Shown: positions 1 to 12,965, numbered from the stretch's first letter. The stretch is 64,000 nt of DNA from Chrysoperla carnea (GCF_905475395.1 NC_058337.1:13008983-13072982); one strand, 5' to 3'. Numbers and translations are program-made. Notes: a model not told the origin generated them from the sequence alone.

Positions 1-1900
1 TCATTTCGCTTCCAATATTAATTATAAAATATTAGATTACAAGGAAAAATAATTATTTTGTAATATTTTAAGTCTTCTATCTATCGTATCGTGAAGTTTC
101 GATCATACTTTACCGTGTGAATTTTTGTAAAACCGATAGTTTCGGAGGTACAGCTTTTCAAAGTTTGTCTATTTTTTCAAGTTTTACGATTTTAAACTAG
201 AATTGCAATTTTCTCATATATAATTATGTGGAGTTTTCTTTCGCTAAGGGCTCGTTTAAAATGAGTACCTTAAAGTACAAAAATATTATTTATTAACCAA
301 TCTACGAACGTTTATAATTTTTGTTTACAGTTTTAACCATATCTCCGGTTCTATTTCGTATCAAGACGAATAAAAAAAAGAAATATTTGTTATTTCTTGT
401 AGAATAAAATGGTTCTAAATTTAATAAAATTTTTAATAGTTTAGGAGCTATGGCCGTATAAACAATTAATTAACAAATCCCCCCCCCCCCCACTCTGAGC
501 GCTGAGCAAGTTGAAAATTCGAATTCGGCGGGTCAAAATACGTCGAAATATACTCCTTGTTCGGTGGGACCTGCATACGAAACTCACTCAGCGCCTACAC
601 TAAGCAACTAAATACTTGACTAAAGAAAATATTGTCTTGCTTTTTTTTAGAAGTCAAATACTTCTATTTTATTGAATTAAGGAGGTCTTTTCGACGCCAA
701 TGTTAATTTTTAAAAAATGCACAATTTACTTCCAGCCAATGAAAGGATTATCTTGAGCCCAGGTAAATTTTCAAAACCATCTGAAGATCAAGGCCAAAAG
801 ACCTGGAAACTAGAACTTCAGATCCAAGTTATGGACACAGGCGAATGTCCTCTATTGCCGTTGACAACTTTTGGTTAAAGCACTTTTCTGTAGTTAGCGT
901 GTTTTCTTTCGATTAAATACAATAATGAAATATTTTTAAATCGCATTCCTCCGAAATCTAACTTTTTTTTTTTTTTTTAAATGCTTGTATCGATTGAAAA
1001 TTTTACAACCTGGTATTGGAGTAGTTTTTTTCTAAAATTCAGTTTTGGAATAAATTTTTTACAATTGTATTGTGTTAAAACGATGTAACTTATTTTGGTA
1101 ATTATTTTTTAATTAATAGTTCTTGTCCTTTGTTTTTCACAAGTAAACTAAATGCTGGTTCTTTTAATATTGTTCTTCTAAAATGATTTCTTAATAATTG
1201 CCATGTACGTTCTTTTATAATTTGTACCTGTTCCATTCGTTGCCATATTTTGTTACCCATTACTTGGTTTTCATATTTATTTCATATCTATTCTGTGTTT
1301 GTGAATTATCTTTATCTCCATCATCGACAAAACCTTTTTTATAATCTAAATTGGGTTCTGTATGATTTACCCATTTGGTTAACTACAAAACGAACTATTA
1401 GCCATAGTATATTAAAATGGTCCACCCTGTATAGCTGAGTTGAACTGTAAATAGCCTATATGTCGCTGCCGTAGAAACAGTTGTGAACCTAAGGTTTGTT
1501 CTCATTAAGACAGTATTAATAATACATCCAACACATAATAATAGCGATAAATGAAAAAAAAATCTCCGAAATTATAAAGTTTACGAAAAAATGTTCCCAA
1601 CAAAAGTTGTTTGTTATTTTATTAAGAATAAATTTCTAATTTAAACATTTCCTCTACTTTATCATTTACGAACCTGAGATCAATTTCAAGAATCGTGTAA
1701 ATCACTGTCTTTAAGGTCTCTGTGAGACAGCCCCTTTCCGAGTACAATAATTTTTACTTGGGTCATTTTTCTAAAAGTCCTTCGTTATAATGGGATACCT
1801 AGAATAAGGATCAAATCTTGTATTTCAAATGACTTACCTAAATGGTATTAAGAATGAAAAAATCAAATACATCAATTTGTGATAATAATACAAGATGTGC
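1..1900. repeat. gene-free flank with dispersed repeats
   Basis: No coding region is recognised. About 640-980 matches, in inverted orientation, a block at 19250-19520, and the end at about 1375-1437 matches the ends of repeats near 19825-19885 and 58150-58215; this looks like one decayed foldback family. About 1560-1800 resembles 11505-11720, a second family. A run of 13 C (479-491) stands out in otherwise AT-rich DNA. Confidence 0.5.
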
Positions 1901-1989
1901 CATTTATGTTAGTATGTAAATATTGATTAACTTTGACAATTCAGTGCAATTTTAATCATCAATCGCTTCACATCGAAACAACGGACCGA

Positions 1990-2430
1990 AATAGTGACGT
2001 TTGACATTGAAAATAGTTGTTCAGTTGTGTTATCTCAGCGTGCATATCGTCGAAAATATCGTGGCCGACAGGCAAGCAGCCACCGTCTGACAACACTATT
2101 TCGTCGTTTGGTGTCAAATTTTGTTGAGAACGGGATAGTGGGAGAGATTGCCATTCATAAATGGCCCAAGCGTTGCAATGAACTGATTGAAGCAGTCGGT
2201 GGGAGCGTTGTCCGGAACCCAAAAGTGTTGCATCGTGACCAAAAAGTCGCTCGAATGGTTGACAATGAAACTGATTTTTAGATACCAATTTTGATGAGTT
2301 GGCGAGATTTCACACTCTCGGGCAGCATCAATAATCAAAACTACCGAATTTGGGGAATGGAGAATTCACACGAGATCCATGAACCGCCATCGCACACCCA
2401 AAAAGTGACTGTTTGGGCCAAAACACAGCA
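1990..2430 (+). pseudogene. broken mariner/Tc-type transposase with DUF4817-like N-terminus
   Basis: The plus strand encodes a helix-turn-helix-like segment (residues reading QRAYRRKYRGRQA, then LVSNFVENG) typical of the DUF4817 head of insect mariner-like transposases. After a stop near 2280, another frame gives NNQNYRIWGMENSHEIHE followed by KVTVWA, matching the middle of the DDE catalytic region of the same transposases. The stretch between them is far too short, and the catalytic core is not continuous, so the element is internally deleted and frameshifted. No terminal inverted repeats were confidently delimited. The family call rests on remembered motifs only. Confidence 0.6.
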
Positions 2431-4000
2431 AAAGTGCACAGTTTGTTTGTGCAAATTGAATAAAAATACCTCATATACAGAAATTGGTTGTTTTTTTCCA
2501 AGTTATTCAATGTTTACATACCGACATAAAAGGTGACGCACTTTATATGAAATTTCACTTTAAAAATCAAATCTATACTGTTTTTTTTGTTGATTTTCAA
2601 AAAATGTATCTTAGGACCAAGTTTTGGCATATTTTTAGAATTATTATATTTATTGAATTGTAAATACGATGAAACAGGAAATCCAAAGTGATACAATTTT
2701 TCAATTATTTTTTACCTACTCAAGTCGTATATGGTACAGAATTTTTTTTAATTTTTATATAGGCTGTTTAAAAAGTGCTGGATTGAAATTGAAGCTTATA
2801 TGAGATTTTGAAGTGAATCCTTGTAAACATGGGAAGTATGAGTTAGACTAACATGAGAATTTAGACAATTGCACCGTCTATCGGATGAATGATAGTAGAA
2901 CGGACGTTCAAAATTACATTATTGAAGGGGAATGAATGGTATTTTCTGATGGCGTAAATTTTTTTGTAAGAAAAAATTATTTATGTGTGAAACATGACTT
3001 CGAAGAAGTTATTTCCATATTAAGTGAGGAATTTCTCGAGAACGTAGCGTTCTGAAGCAACTTTGTGCTCAGATTCGTATTCAGCACGTCAAAAACCTTT
3101 CAAAAAGCAAACTCATGCGACCCCCAAAAACCCCCGAATAACGAGTTTGGACTTATTATATAACGAATTTCCTAAAAAGTCCAAGAGACGACGAGGAGGA
3201 TACCGTCCACCCTGGACACCAGGTACCTCGGAGATCAATTCTGTCGCGATATTCGTGTTCAGCGACCCCAAAAATGATTCCAAACTTGTTACTCGGGAGG
3301 AGTAACAAGTATGGAATCATTTTCATCACTATTAACCGAATTGTGAATTTAGTTTATTTACGGTCAATTTAATTAAAATGTAATTATAAAATATTCAACG
3401 TAAAAAACGACAGAAATCCCTCCAGATTACACTACTCGAGCTACGCAACTACAGTATAAACAAGCCTGGAGCTTACCTTTGGCTACAAATCCCGTCTAAA
3501 TTTTTAGAATGTATAACCAAAACCGAAAGCCCGACTACCCGGAGGCTTACCTTTAAGTTGCAAATATTCTCTAAATTTGTATTAATAATAATAAATAATA
3601 ATGGGGTTTAACCTCCGTTTCTCTGACATATACGCCTATAACAGAGGCCACCCACATCATTATTTGTTAATCTTTATTCAATACCGTTTTTATGGGGTAT
3701 TCCAATATTTTTATGTGTAAGTTTTTGAAAAAATATGACAATATTTGTCAACATATTTAATCATAGACGTCGATTGTTTATTGCTGTATTTGGAAATACA
3801 GAAATAATGATCATTGCACATGCAAATAATTTCTTTTGCTCTGGTTTGCTTTTTTGACTAGCGTATTTGTGATTTATTTCAAAATGCAACTTGTAGTCCA
3901 CGATGTAAATACCTACAATAAGAAACGAGCACGCGTTAGTAAGATCACTTGCGTTTGTTCGTAATATAATACTTCATAGTGAACTTTGTGATCGGTGGCG
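2431..4000. other. AT-rich stretch, no gene recognised
   Basis: No credible coding region is visible. There is a short hairpin at about 3275-3325, where a 20-base arm around ATTCCA...TGTTACTC faces its complement across a few bases. Confidence 0.4.
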
Positions 4001-4042
4001 TGCCCAAATTTTATGTCATCGGTTTTCCGTTCCTGGCCTAAA

Positions 4043-4137
4043 GCAAAATTTTACTCGTAGCATCAATATTTTTAAGCGTTACAAACTTGGGACTAAACTT
4101 AGTATAGCTTGATATATTTCATATAAACACGGTATAA
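4043..4137 (+). repeat. dispersed repeat family A, 3' fragment
   Basis: This matches the last 95 bp or so of the repeat seen full-length at 27378-27926: the segment containing TTTTTAAGCGTTACAAACTT and ending near a GGTATA box. Confidence 0.6.
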
Positions 4138-4874
4138 AAATTAAACACTTCATTGTTTCTATACATTTACTAATCTGAGATGCTTCAAAGAAACCAGTCA
4201 AATATCCTATTATACAAATTTGGAGGGGATTTGCGGTTAAGTGGTTTTCAATCAGTCTTCGAAGCCTCCTAGATTCTATATTTGCATTTCTCGATTTTGC
4301 TTGTGCCTATGGAATTTTAAAGATTCTACCACAAATGAGGTAGAAGAATAAGCTTCAGAGATGTTAGTTTTAAAAACATCGGGCGACTCTGCTATTACGT
4401 TATCCAAAAAATATGTGAGATGTAGATTTGAATCTGTTAGCAATATTCAAATGTTACTGGACGATGGACTTAAATTCAATAAAATCATTGATAAAGTTTT
4501 AATCTACAGCCTAAAATTTTGTTTAGTTTCAACCACCTAATTTTCTTCAGAAAGGTAAGTATCTATGATTTAATGCAATTAATACTAAATATTAGTATCA
4601 ATTACATTAAAAAGCTTAGAAGAAAGTTTGTCTTAAATTATCATCTTGTTATATTTGTGTATTATAATAATTGTTTAAATTAAAATTCCCAAACGGCAGC
4701 CTTGGTAAACTACTTACGACGTTGCTTCAATTCTCATACATGCCGCACCTGGTTAACTCTTGGCCTCGTCGGGCTTAGCCAAATCCTACCTCATGGGTGA
4801 TGGGTATGGACAAAATTTCAGGTTTGGTAAAATACGTGCAGTTTGCCGGTCACTGGCTATTAAACCAAATTATT

Positions 4875-5232
4875 GATTTGTATTTTAGACAATTTACATG
4901 ATCAATTATTTGCATTTTATTGAAAAATTAACTGTTTTTTATAGCATGTTTGTTTTTTTTTTACTGTACAAAAATATTTACAAAGCTCGCAACGGGGTTC
5001 AGTTGTTCATTTTTTATACAACCTTATAACGATGCATTCCCGTTCTTAGTTTTTACGTTTTGTAAAGAAAGCCTAAATTTATGCAGCTAAGAACCGGAAT
5101 GCAACATTATACGGTCGTATAAAAAATGAACAACTGAAGCCCGTTGCAAGTTTTGTAAATATTTTTGTACAATAAAAAAAAAATGCTATAGAAAACGAAA
5201 ATTAATCATGTAAATTGCCTTAAATACAAATC
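4875..5232. mobile_element. foldback/MITE-like palindrome
   Basis: The left half (from TTGATTTGTATTTTAGAC) reads as the reverse complement of the right half (ending near AAATACAAATCAA), with imperfect arms of about 170 bp. The inner parts contain matching blocks around TACAAAAATATTTACAAA and CAGTTGTTCATTTTTTATAC. There is no coding capacity. It is probably a non-autonomous DNA transposon copy. Confidence 0.6.
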
Positions 5233-5910
5233 AAATACGCTTTGAAAAAACTAATTAATTACACGAAAACTAATTAGTCCGAAAAAATAAAATTATATTA
5301 CTAATCTTCCCAAACGAATCTCAATTAAATGAGAATAGTTTTAATGGAAAAAAACCCATTTGAATATTGCCGCCATAATTTAGCAAGTCCTATAGTAGAT
5401 TTACCATTGTAGATCAAGAGCCAGCCAACATTCGTAAATGACTACTGAGATTTTGAATCGTATACAACAATGCTCGATAAGCGCTCTCACTCTAACTCAC
5501 AGGTTTCCATATGCATTGCTCGCACTAGCAGGGACACGTTTTTTGCTCTGACTCCTCTGACAGACTGTTGGTGATGGAATTTCGTTCTGGCATTAGATAT
5601 TATGAATTATTAATTTATTTTATTTATTCTGTTAAAATTTCAAGATTCATGAACAGTGCACACAAATACACTGAGCACACTGTGCACACTGTGCAGAGCG
5701 AGTGAGAGAGCGAGTAATGGTTGAGTTTATTATTTCTAACAGTTTTCACTTGTTTTTATGTTAAACTAAAGAACTTTGCTGAGCAAATATTTACCTACAA
5801 CTACAAGTTGAGAAACTAGAATTAAAAAAAAAATTAATTTGTAAAAAGAAATATACTTTTAATAAAAAAAAAAATTAGTAATTAACAAGAAAAACTAATG
5901 AAAAATCGAA

Positions 5911-5916
5911 TTTATT
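5911..5916 (-). terminator. candidate polyadenylation signal AATAAA
   Basis: A minus-strand AATAAA lies 56-61 bp downstream of the zinc-finger gene stop codon at 5972. It is a short motif in AT-rich DNA, so only moderately supported. Confidence 0.35.
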
Positions 5917-5971
5917 TTTAACTCACAAAAACTTCATTTACATAAAAATATGATTTTTATCTACTGGCTCT

Positions 5972-7147
5972 CTAGCTATTACTATGAGTACGTTTATGTG
6001 AAACTAAATAACCTTGCTGAGCAAATGTTTTATAACAAATATCACAGGAAAATGTTTTTTCTACATTATGAATTCGTATATGTGTAACTAATTTGCGTTG
6101 ATCACTAAATGTTTTTTTACAAATATCACATGAAAATGGTTTTTCTTCGCTGTGAATACGTTGATGTATAGCTAAAGAACCACGCTGAGTAAATTTTTTA
6201 TCACAAATGTCACATGAATATGGTCTCTCTCCACTGTGAATCCGTTTATGTCTTTTTATATCACTTTGATGAGTAAATGTTTTATTACAAATGTCACATG
6301 AAAATGGTTTTTCTCCACTATGAGTACGTTTATGTACAACTAAATTATGTTTATAAGTAAATATTTTATAACAAATATCACATGCAAATTGTGTTTCTCC
6401 ACTATGAATACGTTTATGTGTAACAAAATGATGTTGCTGAGAAAATTTTTTATTACAAATATCGCATGAAAATGGTTTCTCTCCACTGTGAATCCGTTCA
6501 TGTCTAACTAAACTGTGTTGATAAGTAAATGTTCTATTACAAATATTACATGAAAATCCAACTTTCTTTACAACATTGCCATCAAATGTTTCATTTTTAA
6601 TAATCAGTTCTGTATGTAATTCTTTTTCAAGTTCAATATTTTCATCATTATTTGTGTCCGAATGTTTAACATTTTCATGAACAGGTTCATGTTTAACACT
6701 TACAACACTATCACTATCAATATCATGGCTGTCTTCTTCTTCTTGTATTTCATTTTTAATTGGATCAACTTCCATTCTAATATTTTCATCAAATGTTTCA
6801 TTTTTAAAAATCTGTTCTGTATGTAATTCTTCTTTAACTTTAATATTTTCATAATTAATTGTGTAAAATTGTTTATCATTTTCATAAATTGATTCTTTAA
6901 GTATTTCTTTTTCCATGAAATCATTACTGCCATCATCTGGTATTTCACTCTTAATTTGCCCAACTTCCATTGTAACATTGTCATCCAATGGTTCAGTTTT
7001 AATAAATATTTCTGTAAAAATCGTATTTTTTGAAGTAGTTGCAGTGTTTGCTGTATTAAAAAATCGCGGCACAACTCCTTTCTTTAAAATTTTCTGAGCA
7101 TTAGGCACCGTCTTTACATAAAAATAGTTTTCTAAGTCTTCTTCTAA
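5972..7147 (-). CDS. THAP-zinc-finger gene, exon 2
   Basis: Starts right after TTGCAG with LEEDLENY, the sequence that usually continues this THAP subtype. It carries the acidic linker and the seven fingers. Confidence 0.85.
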   Translation of the reverse strand, partial: LEEDLENYFYVKTVPNAQKILKKGVVPRFFNTANTATTSKNTIFTEIFIKTEPLDDNVTMEVGQIKSEIPDDGSNDFMEKEILKESIYENDKQFYTINYENIKVKEELHTEQIFKNETFDENIRMEVDPIKNEIQEEEDSHDIDSDSVVSVKHEPVHENVKHSDTNNDENIELEKELHTELIIKNETFDGNVVKKVGFSCNICNRTFTYQHSLVRHERIHSGEKPFSCDICNKKFSQQHHFVTHKRIHSGETQFACDICYKIFTYKHNLVVHKRTHSGEKPFSCDICNKTFTHQSDIKRHKRIHSGERPYSCDICDKKFTQRGSLAIHQRIHSEEKPFSCDICKKTFSDQRKLVTHIRIHNVEKTFSCDICYKTFAQQGYLVSHKRTHSNS

Positions 7148-7447
7148 CTGCAATAAAAACAAAATATATTAAAAATGGCTAATAATTCTTTCTCCAATGT
7201 TATGAATTTATTTATATATGTATACACTTACATTAAAATGATCTTCGCAACAATAAGAAACTGTTTGCAGACGCTTATCAGGACAATTAGCAGCAATACA
7301 CCATTGTTTTCTCACCGCATCATTTTTGGGAACGAAAATAAAATGTTTTTCCGGATTCGTATAAGTAGTGCTGCGACACGAAGGTACAAAACAAAATTTG
7401 TTTTCGTGATCTGGTGAAGTATCTACTTTAATATTGTTAGAATCCAT
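5972..7447 (-). CDS. THAP domain / seven C2H2 zinc-finger protein, two exons
   Basis: Predicted nuclear DNA-binding regulator of 463 aa, joined as 7447..7232 and 7147..5972. The start is the ATG at 7447; the reading frame extends upstream only through a non-ATG codon. The 84-bp phase-0 intron has a clean GTAAGT donor and a TTGCAG acceptor, and it splits a THAP zinc domain. That domain has C19 and C24, W49, C67 and H70, and closes with VVPRFF near residue 97-102, in place of the usual AVPTIF-like ending. Residues about 105-265 are an acidic linker in which a unit built on KxETFDxN and MEVxxIKxEI repeats about three times. Residues about 270-463 are seven consecutive C2H2 fingers joined by HSGEKP-type linkers; all fingers keep both Cys and both His. 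THAP plus C2H2 arrays form large, fast-turnover families in insects. The target genes are unknown. A decayed relative lies at 50990-52363. Confidence 0.85.
7232..7447 (-). CDS. THAP-zinc-finger gene, exon 1
   Basis: Codes residues 1-72, holding the four zinc ligands of the THAP domain. It ends in codon AAT directly before GTAAGT (phase 0). Confidence 0.8.
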
Positions 7448-8177
7448 TTGTGCCCTCTTATTAATCTTCACGAAGGTAAAAGTTCAGTTTAGGCACTTTT
7501 CTTAAAAATCATCCTAGAACATCAGGAAAAAAAATTTCAAGCGTTTTTTACGTAGATTACAAATCCGTTGGCGGAAATACCGAAAAACTTACAGTTTTTC
7601 TTTAATTCAGGAAAATATGCTCAATTTCCTTGGTCAATAATTTCAAGCGTAAAAATAAATAAACGTATTAAGTTAATTAAAAATACGTCGTTATTTACCT
7701 TATTTATTATAAAATATGTTAAAATGTATAAAAATATATTCAAGAAACTAATGTTTTTAAATATTTAAGTATTAAGTAGGTCTTGAAATATAGAAATATG
7801 GCGAATACAGAGAATATATCGGTAAAACAGAAGCGAAAGTCAATGCTAATTTTTATCGCATGCCATTGAATGCCATCTCTGAATGTTCAGGTCAACTAAA
7901 TTAGTAATATCGACTATATAGGTCTCTTTACTACTTTATATTATAAGGTTCTTACCTTGAATAATAAGGTTATTGTCTTGCATAAAAATTTTATTTATTC
8001 CACATTAGAAAACTTATAATATTTAATTAATTTTGGAAACTTATTTATAAAATTCAATTATAATAATTAAGTTGTAAGTAATTTTTAAAATTGAATTTTT
8101 TAGATAATTTTTCAAAGTTATTTAAAGATTATAAGTTTACCCATGAATCCGTGTCTAAATATTTCATAGATAAATAT
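7448..8177. other. intergenic, presumptive upstream region of the zinc-finger gene
   Basis: AT-rich, without a recognisable coding sequence. It probably includes the promoter of the minus-strand gene, but no specific element can be named. Confidence 0.3.
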
Positions 8178-8628
8178 TTCAAGAGGAAACACCCTCTTGT
8201 AAGCTTGTTGTGTTTGGTTCACTTGTCGTTAATGGTTCGCCTTGGGGTTCGTCTGATTTAGATATCAATAAAAGCGTAGGTATGGCATTTCCATTAAATT
8301 TTTCCTTCAAAATATTAGTGAAACATTTCTCTTCAAAATGTTTCACACACAACCTTATAACGCCCCATGAATTTATCCAAACATAATAAAGAGATGTTTA
8401 ATGCATTTAGCCATGCAATTGCTCTATAGAACAAAAAATTTTGTCAGGAATAGGTCATCAATATTTTACAATTAATTTAAAAACAATGATTTCTTACAAT
8501 TCAACAAGTTATTAAAAAGAAATGCAATTTTTTTGTACTTGCCTGTTTTCGTTTCTTGGAAAATAAAACATACGTCCATTTCCCTCCGTAGCATTACACA
8601 CTACACAATTATTATATTGAAAATTCAT
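8178..8628 (-). pseudogene. decayed THAP-domain gene fragment with GC-AG intron
   Basis: An ATG at 8628 opens with a CxxC pair (CVVC), then MFYFPRNEN, as in a THAP N-terminus. A GC donor (AG|GCAAGT, intron starting at 8542) and an acceptor TATAG at 8424 join in frame to a segment with AIAWLNALN, supplying the expected Trp. Near 8345-8352 the frame must shift by one base for the final CxxH pair (CVKHFEE) and the AIPTLL ending (compare AVPTIF) to be read. A stop follows at 8178-8180. So all THAP landmarks are there, but with a frameshift. It lies just upstream of, and in the same orientation as, the THAP-zinc-finger gene, and may be an old duplicate or a THAP-derived transposon piece. A sequencing error at the GTGTGTG run is the alternative to decay. 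Confidence 0.55.
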
Positions 8629-8699
8629 TACTTCAAGAAAATATTGAAAACTTATTGATAATGATATAGACTTGATATCAATTAATAAAAACAAGTTTG

Positions 8700-11600
8700 A
8701 GCATGATTCAAATAACTGAGTATAATAAAAAGAAAATAAATTGTGAATGATCGCGACATCTATGAGGTTTGTTTTGAGTAGTATATTGATTTTTTAGTGA
8801 CATCTGTGGGCGTTTTTTGGTTTTTATTCATAATTAAGCCATCTATGAATGTTCAGGTGAAATATAAGTGGCATATAAGTTGCCTATTAAAGTGAATGGT
8901 CTTGTTTACTGATATAGTCTCTGGCGTATATGACATCTGCCAGAGACTATGGCGTATATTATATGACATCTCCCTTGTTTGTGTATAAATGTATAGAATA
9001 GGCGAAACGACACAATTCATGGATAGTGCGAAATCCTAAAAAAAACTATTAATCCACGATACTCATGCTAACTCGATCCGGTTAAAAATATGATTAACAT
9101 CAAATCATAGAATGAACTTAAGGACCGAAAAACCCGGAGACCCGTGCTAACTCGACCCCATTAAAGGCATGGCCAACCCGTAGATCACAGGGTGAACGCA
9201 AGGGTATATTCCTAAATTTTCCCAAACAAATCCCAATTGAATAAGGATAGTTTTAATGTTAAATAAAACTTTACATTTACATAAATTAAAATTATTCTCA
9301 AGGAAGTAAAATTTGAGTATAATTTATCAAGATAAAACTAAAAAGTCAATGCTTGATTGTGACGTCTGTGAATAAAAAATTGGTAAAATATTTTACAAAA
9401 TAATATGCAAAGGCTTAAAAGAAGACTGTTAAACTTTTCGAATGATATGAGAAAAATTTCAGTGCGATCATTATTTCAGAAGATATAGGATTTTAAATCC
9501 AGTAGGATCAATTTTGCTTGGAAAGCGAAAATCTTGAACCACAGAACTGAACTCGTACGGAAACTTTTTATAGCTCATTTTCAAGAAAAATTAACTTTCA
9601 AGTGGTTTTAACAAATTTGTTGTAAATAATTTATAAAATTTTGGTACGCTTCTAAACTTTATTAAAATTTAGGGGTAACATTTCAATCATACGTGCAAAT
9701 CTGCAAGAATTGATAAAAATTTTTAAGTAATGGATTCTAAACTAAAAAGTACTCAAAGGAGCTACTGAGGATCAAAATTCTATGATTTTTCGCAGAGATA
9801 CAACTGTTTAAAGTAAAATTTTGTTCCAAATATTTGGTTGTGTATATTGAGAGCTCATATTTGGATACAATTTTCTAGAGGAGCATAGCAACCAATTTTA
9901 CAGCTTCGTAAATTTAAAAAAAAAATCCATTTTTTTGATTCACCCTAGTGTAGATGCAGATGCATTTCTCTGCATGTAATTCTGACGGCACCCATGAAAA
10001 CACGCACATAAAGTTTTTTCAGGAAAAAATCCACAAAACTCACCTGTTTTAATTCGAAAAGCGATTGATTTAGGGCGTCGTTCTCTCTGCTAGGAATGAT
10101 CAGGACATTGAAGGTACAATTATTCGAACCTGGCTGAAATTTGGTAAGATTTTTCAAAACACCATCATAAATGAAATCTAAAAAGTTCTCATCGATCCGA
10201 GACGTGAAAAAATATTTACGCGAAGTCAAAGGTTACAAAAATTGGTTTTTCGTGATTTTCAGCAAAATGGTATACGAAAATTATAGATCAGATAATTAAA
10301 TATAAAAAAAATTCTCCATACTTTTTTTTCTTAAGAGCCACCGTTTCTGAGATAGAACGATTCAAAAAGTTCGAAGAGTTGTAATCGTTAAATATGTATA
10401 AGTTACGTATGTATATACATACATCAATGAAGCTGTAATCCAAGTAACAATATTTTTCTATCGGTCAGTGTGACTTACATAGATAAAATTTTTGCTTACA
10501 TACATCCGTTGGGTGCGCAGTTATGCCGTGTAAATTTTTTTCCATTTCATTTAAGATTGTGTTTTGATCAATCCTACCAAACTTCAGCCAAGTGTGAATG
10601 TTTATACCTTCGAATGTTTGAATTGACCGAAACACAACTGCAGCCTTCTAGCTAATAGATTAAAGAAAAAATTGAAATGAAGTTCAAAAAATATTCATTT
10701 TATTTTGAATCATTTATAAAACTACCGTCAATAATTTTTAATTAAAAAACTAATAGAAACATATCTCAATTTTTTTATTTTAATAATAATATATAGCCGT
10801 TTATAGGTCGCTAACAGAACATTATCATAACTAATAATAATAATCATAATAATAAACATCTAACAAAAAAAAGTGAAAATACAAAAATATAACAAAATAT
10901 GAAAGCTCATTATCTTAGCCGCCATCTTGTTGTTTTTTTTTTGTCACAAATTTCAACATTCAATTTCGTTGGACTCAATTAGTAACAAGTCGAAAAGTGG
11001 AATGTTTGAAAATTTTTACAAAACCAAATTAAATTTTACAATCACATAAAAGAGAAACGATTTTTTTCATTAGAAAATTATTAATTTTGTACATAATTAT
11101 TTTAAAAAAAATTACAATAAATACTGTAACAACGATGGTGGCTTTCTTTGTGTTGAGTTTTTTCACATAGAGGAATTGAGATTGAAAAATGTATGATCAA
11201 AATAAATAATAACTGTTCTATAAATGGATAAAAATTTCACATGAAATTTTATTATTCAAATGTTTCATTCAATAAACAAAAATATTATTATTTTTTTCGA
11301 AATACCAAGGTTTCCCATTTTAAACAATCCAGCTGAAAATTTTTTCGTCAACCTTATAATTTCAGCGGAAATCCTCTGCAAAAAAGATGGCCTCTGTTAT
11401 TTGAAGTTTTGTTCTCTTACTATTTCCAAAAATTGAGCGCATCAAACACACTTTCCTAAGAGTTTTTACTTTCGTTTTCTATCGTGTTTATTACGTTAAC
11501 AAAAAAAATATTTCCAACAAAAGTTGTGTGTTATTTTATAAAGAATAAATTTTTAATTTAAACTTTTGTCTATCTCTTATCAGTTCAAAACATGAATTGA

Positions 11601-12900
11601 TTTTTAAGGAATGTTGCAAGTCAAGGTTATATTGATGGGTTTTTGTGAGGTATCCCCCTTCAAATAGAACAACTTTTACTTGGGACATTTTTTCCAATAA
11701 ACCTTCCATGAAATTTTCAGCTGGATTGTTTAAAATGGTACATCTGGAATATTTAGATAATTGAGTTGCTAAACAAAAATTTTTTTAATTATAAATATTG
11801 TTTTTAATTTCTTTCATTGCAGACCTATTTATTGTTCCTTTAGGAACTGATAATAAAAGAATACTATAGGATACCAAAAAAAAAATTTCTTTCATAAGAA
11901 TTGAAGTTCTATGGAACTAAAAGAAAATTTAAATTTATTACTGATAACGGCTGATCAAAACCGATATATGTCACAACATTTACAAATTGAATATAAATAT
12001 ACACACATGCTCTCCTGAAAAATATTTTTATGTTTCTGGTAAATAGGTGAAGACGTATTTGATATTTCAATGTTAATTTATTTTATTTAACATGTTACCC
12101 TGTTACAATCTACATTTAAGTACGTCTTCAAATTTTTATCATATCAAATCTTTTAATAGAAAGAAAAGTTATTTTTTGTTTAGCAAAAATTTTGTATTTA
12201 CGATATAACATTTTTATCTTGAAAACTTGTATAGCATATTATCCATTTTATCCCTTTTTTGTCTAGGATGTTATCATTAAGCACACAGTGGACAATTAGC
12301 TATTTGTCATTGCAAGGATAATCAAGGCTAGTCCCACATTCTTAAAAAAAAGGAGTGAAACTCGTACGGATTGTCTCTTACACATTCGAACAGTAAAAAC
12401 ACTAACTTCGTTTGTGCTTATAATTTCTCCTCTATGAGCAATTGACAATTTTCTGCAGTTGTTGCACAATATACCAAGAGATCATCACATAGTTAAAGAT
12501 TACAATAACTTTTAAGCTCAAGATTTACAATAAATTCATAAAAATAGTTAACTTTACATGATATTGATATTTTAATAATTTCCATTCAATTTCTTATGTC
12601 TTATTTTAACTTAAAAAGGGTATGAGATATAAAAAAAACGTGTCGGGATGTATGAGTTACGACGAAAATAACAATATTAAAATAACGTGGATCTTTAATA
12701 GCGATAGCGTAGACGATAGGCCGAATCGATTTCAATTGAACTCGAAATTTTTACTATACATGTATTACCATTCGTCTATCTCTTTCTTTTAATAGAATTT
12801 GAAAATAAAAATCTGTCTATTTTTTGTAATCGATTCGTACGTAATGTTTCCGTTTTATTAAAAAAAAAAAAAAACTTTTGAACAAAAATTGTTAAACTTT
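8700..12900. repeat. gene-free DNA with several repeat families
   Basis: No gene is recognised. About 9440-9720 matches 44085-44340 (same orientation), with the shared block around TTTTATAGCTCATTTTCA. About 9190-9240 resembles a 45-bp piece at 5305-5345. The 94-codon frame at 9945-10229 lies in repeat-like DNA and shows no known domain. Confidence 0.4.
11298..11755. mobile_element. foldback/MITE-like element
   Basis: Both ends carry an inverted 30-bp block: TTTTAAACAATCCAGCTGAA on the left and its complement on the right. The inner part resembles 1560-1800. Non-coding. Confidence 0.55.
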
Positions 12901-12965
12901 TTATAAGAAAGACCTTTCTACTTTAAATTCTTGTGACGATCTATCTCTTAAAATAGTCAATTTGT

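Noticed and set aside
9945-10229. 94-codon minus-strand frame
   Set aside because: Falls in repeat-like DNA and has no domain or splice support.
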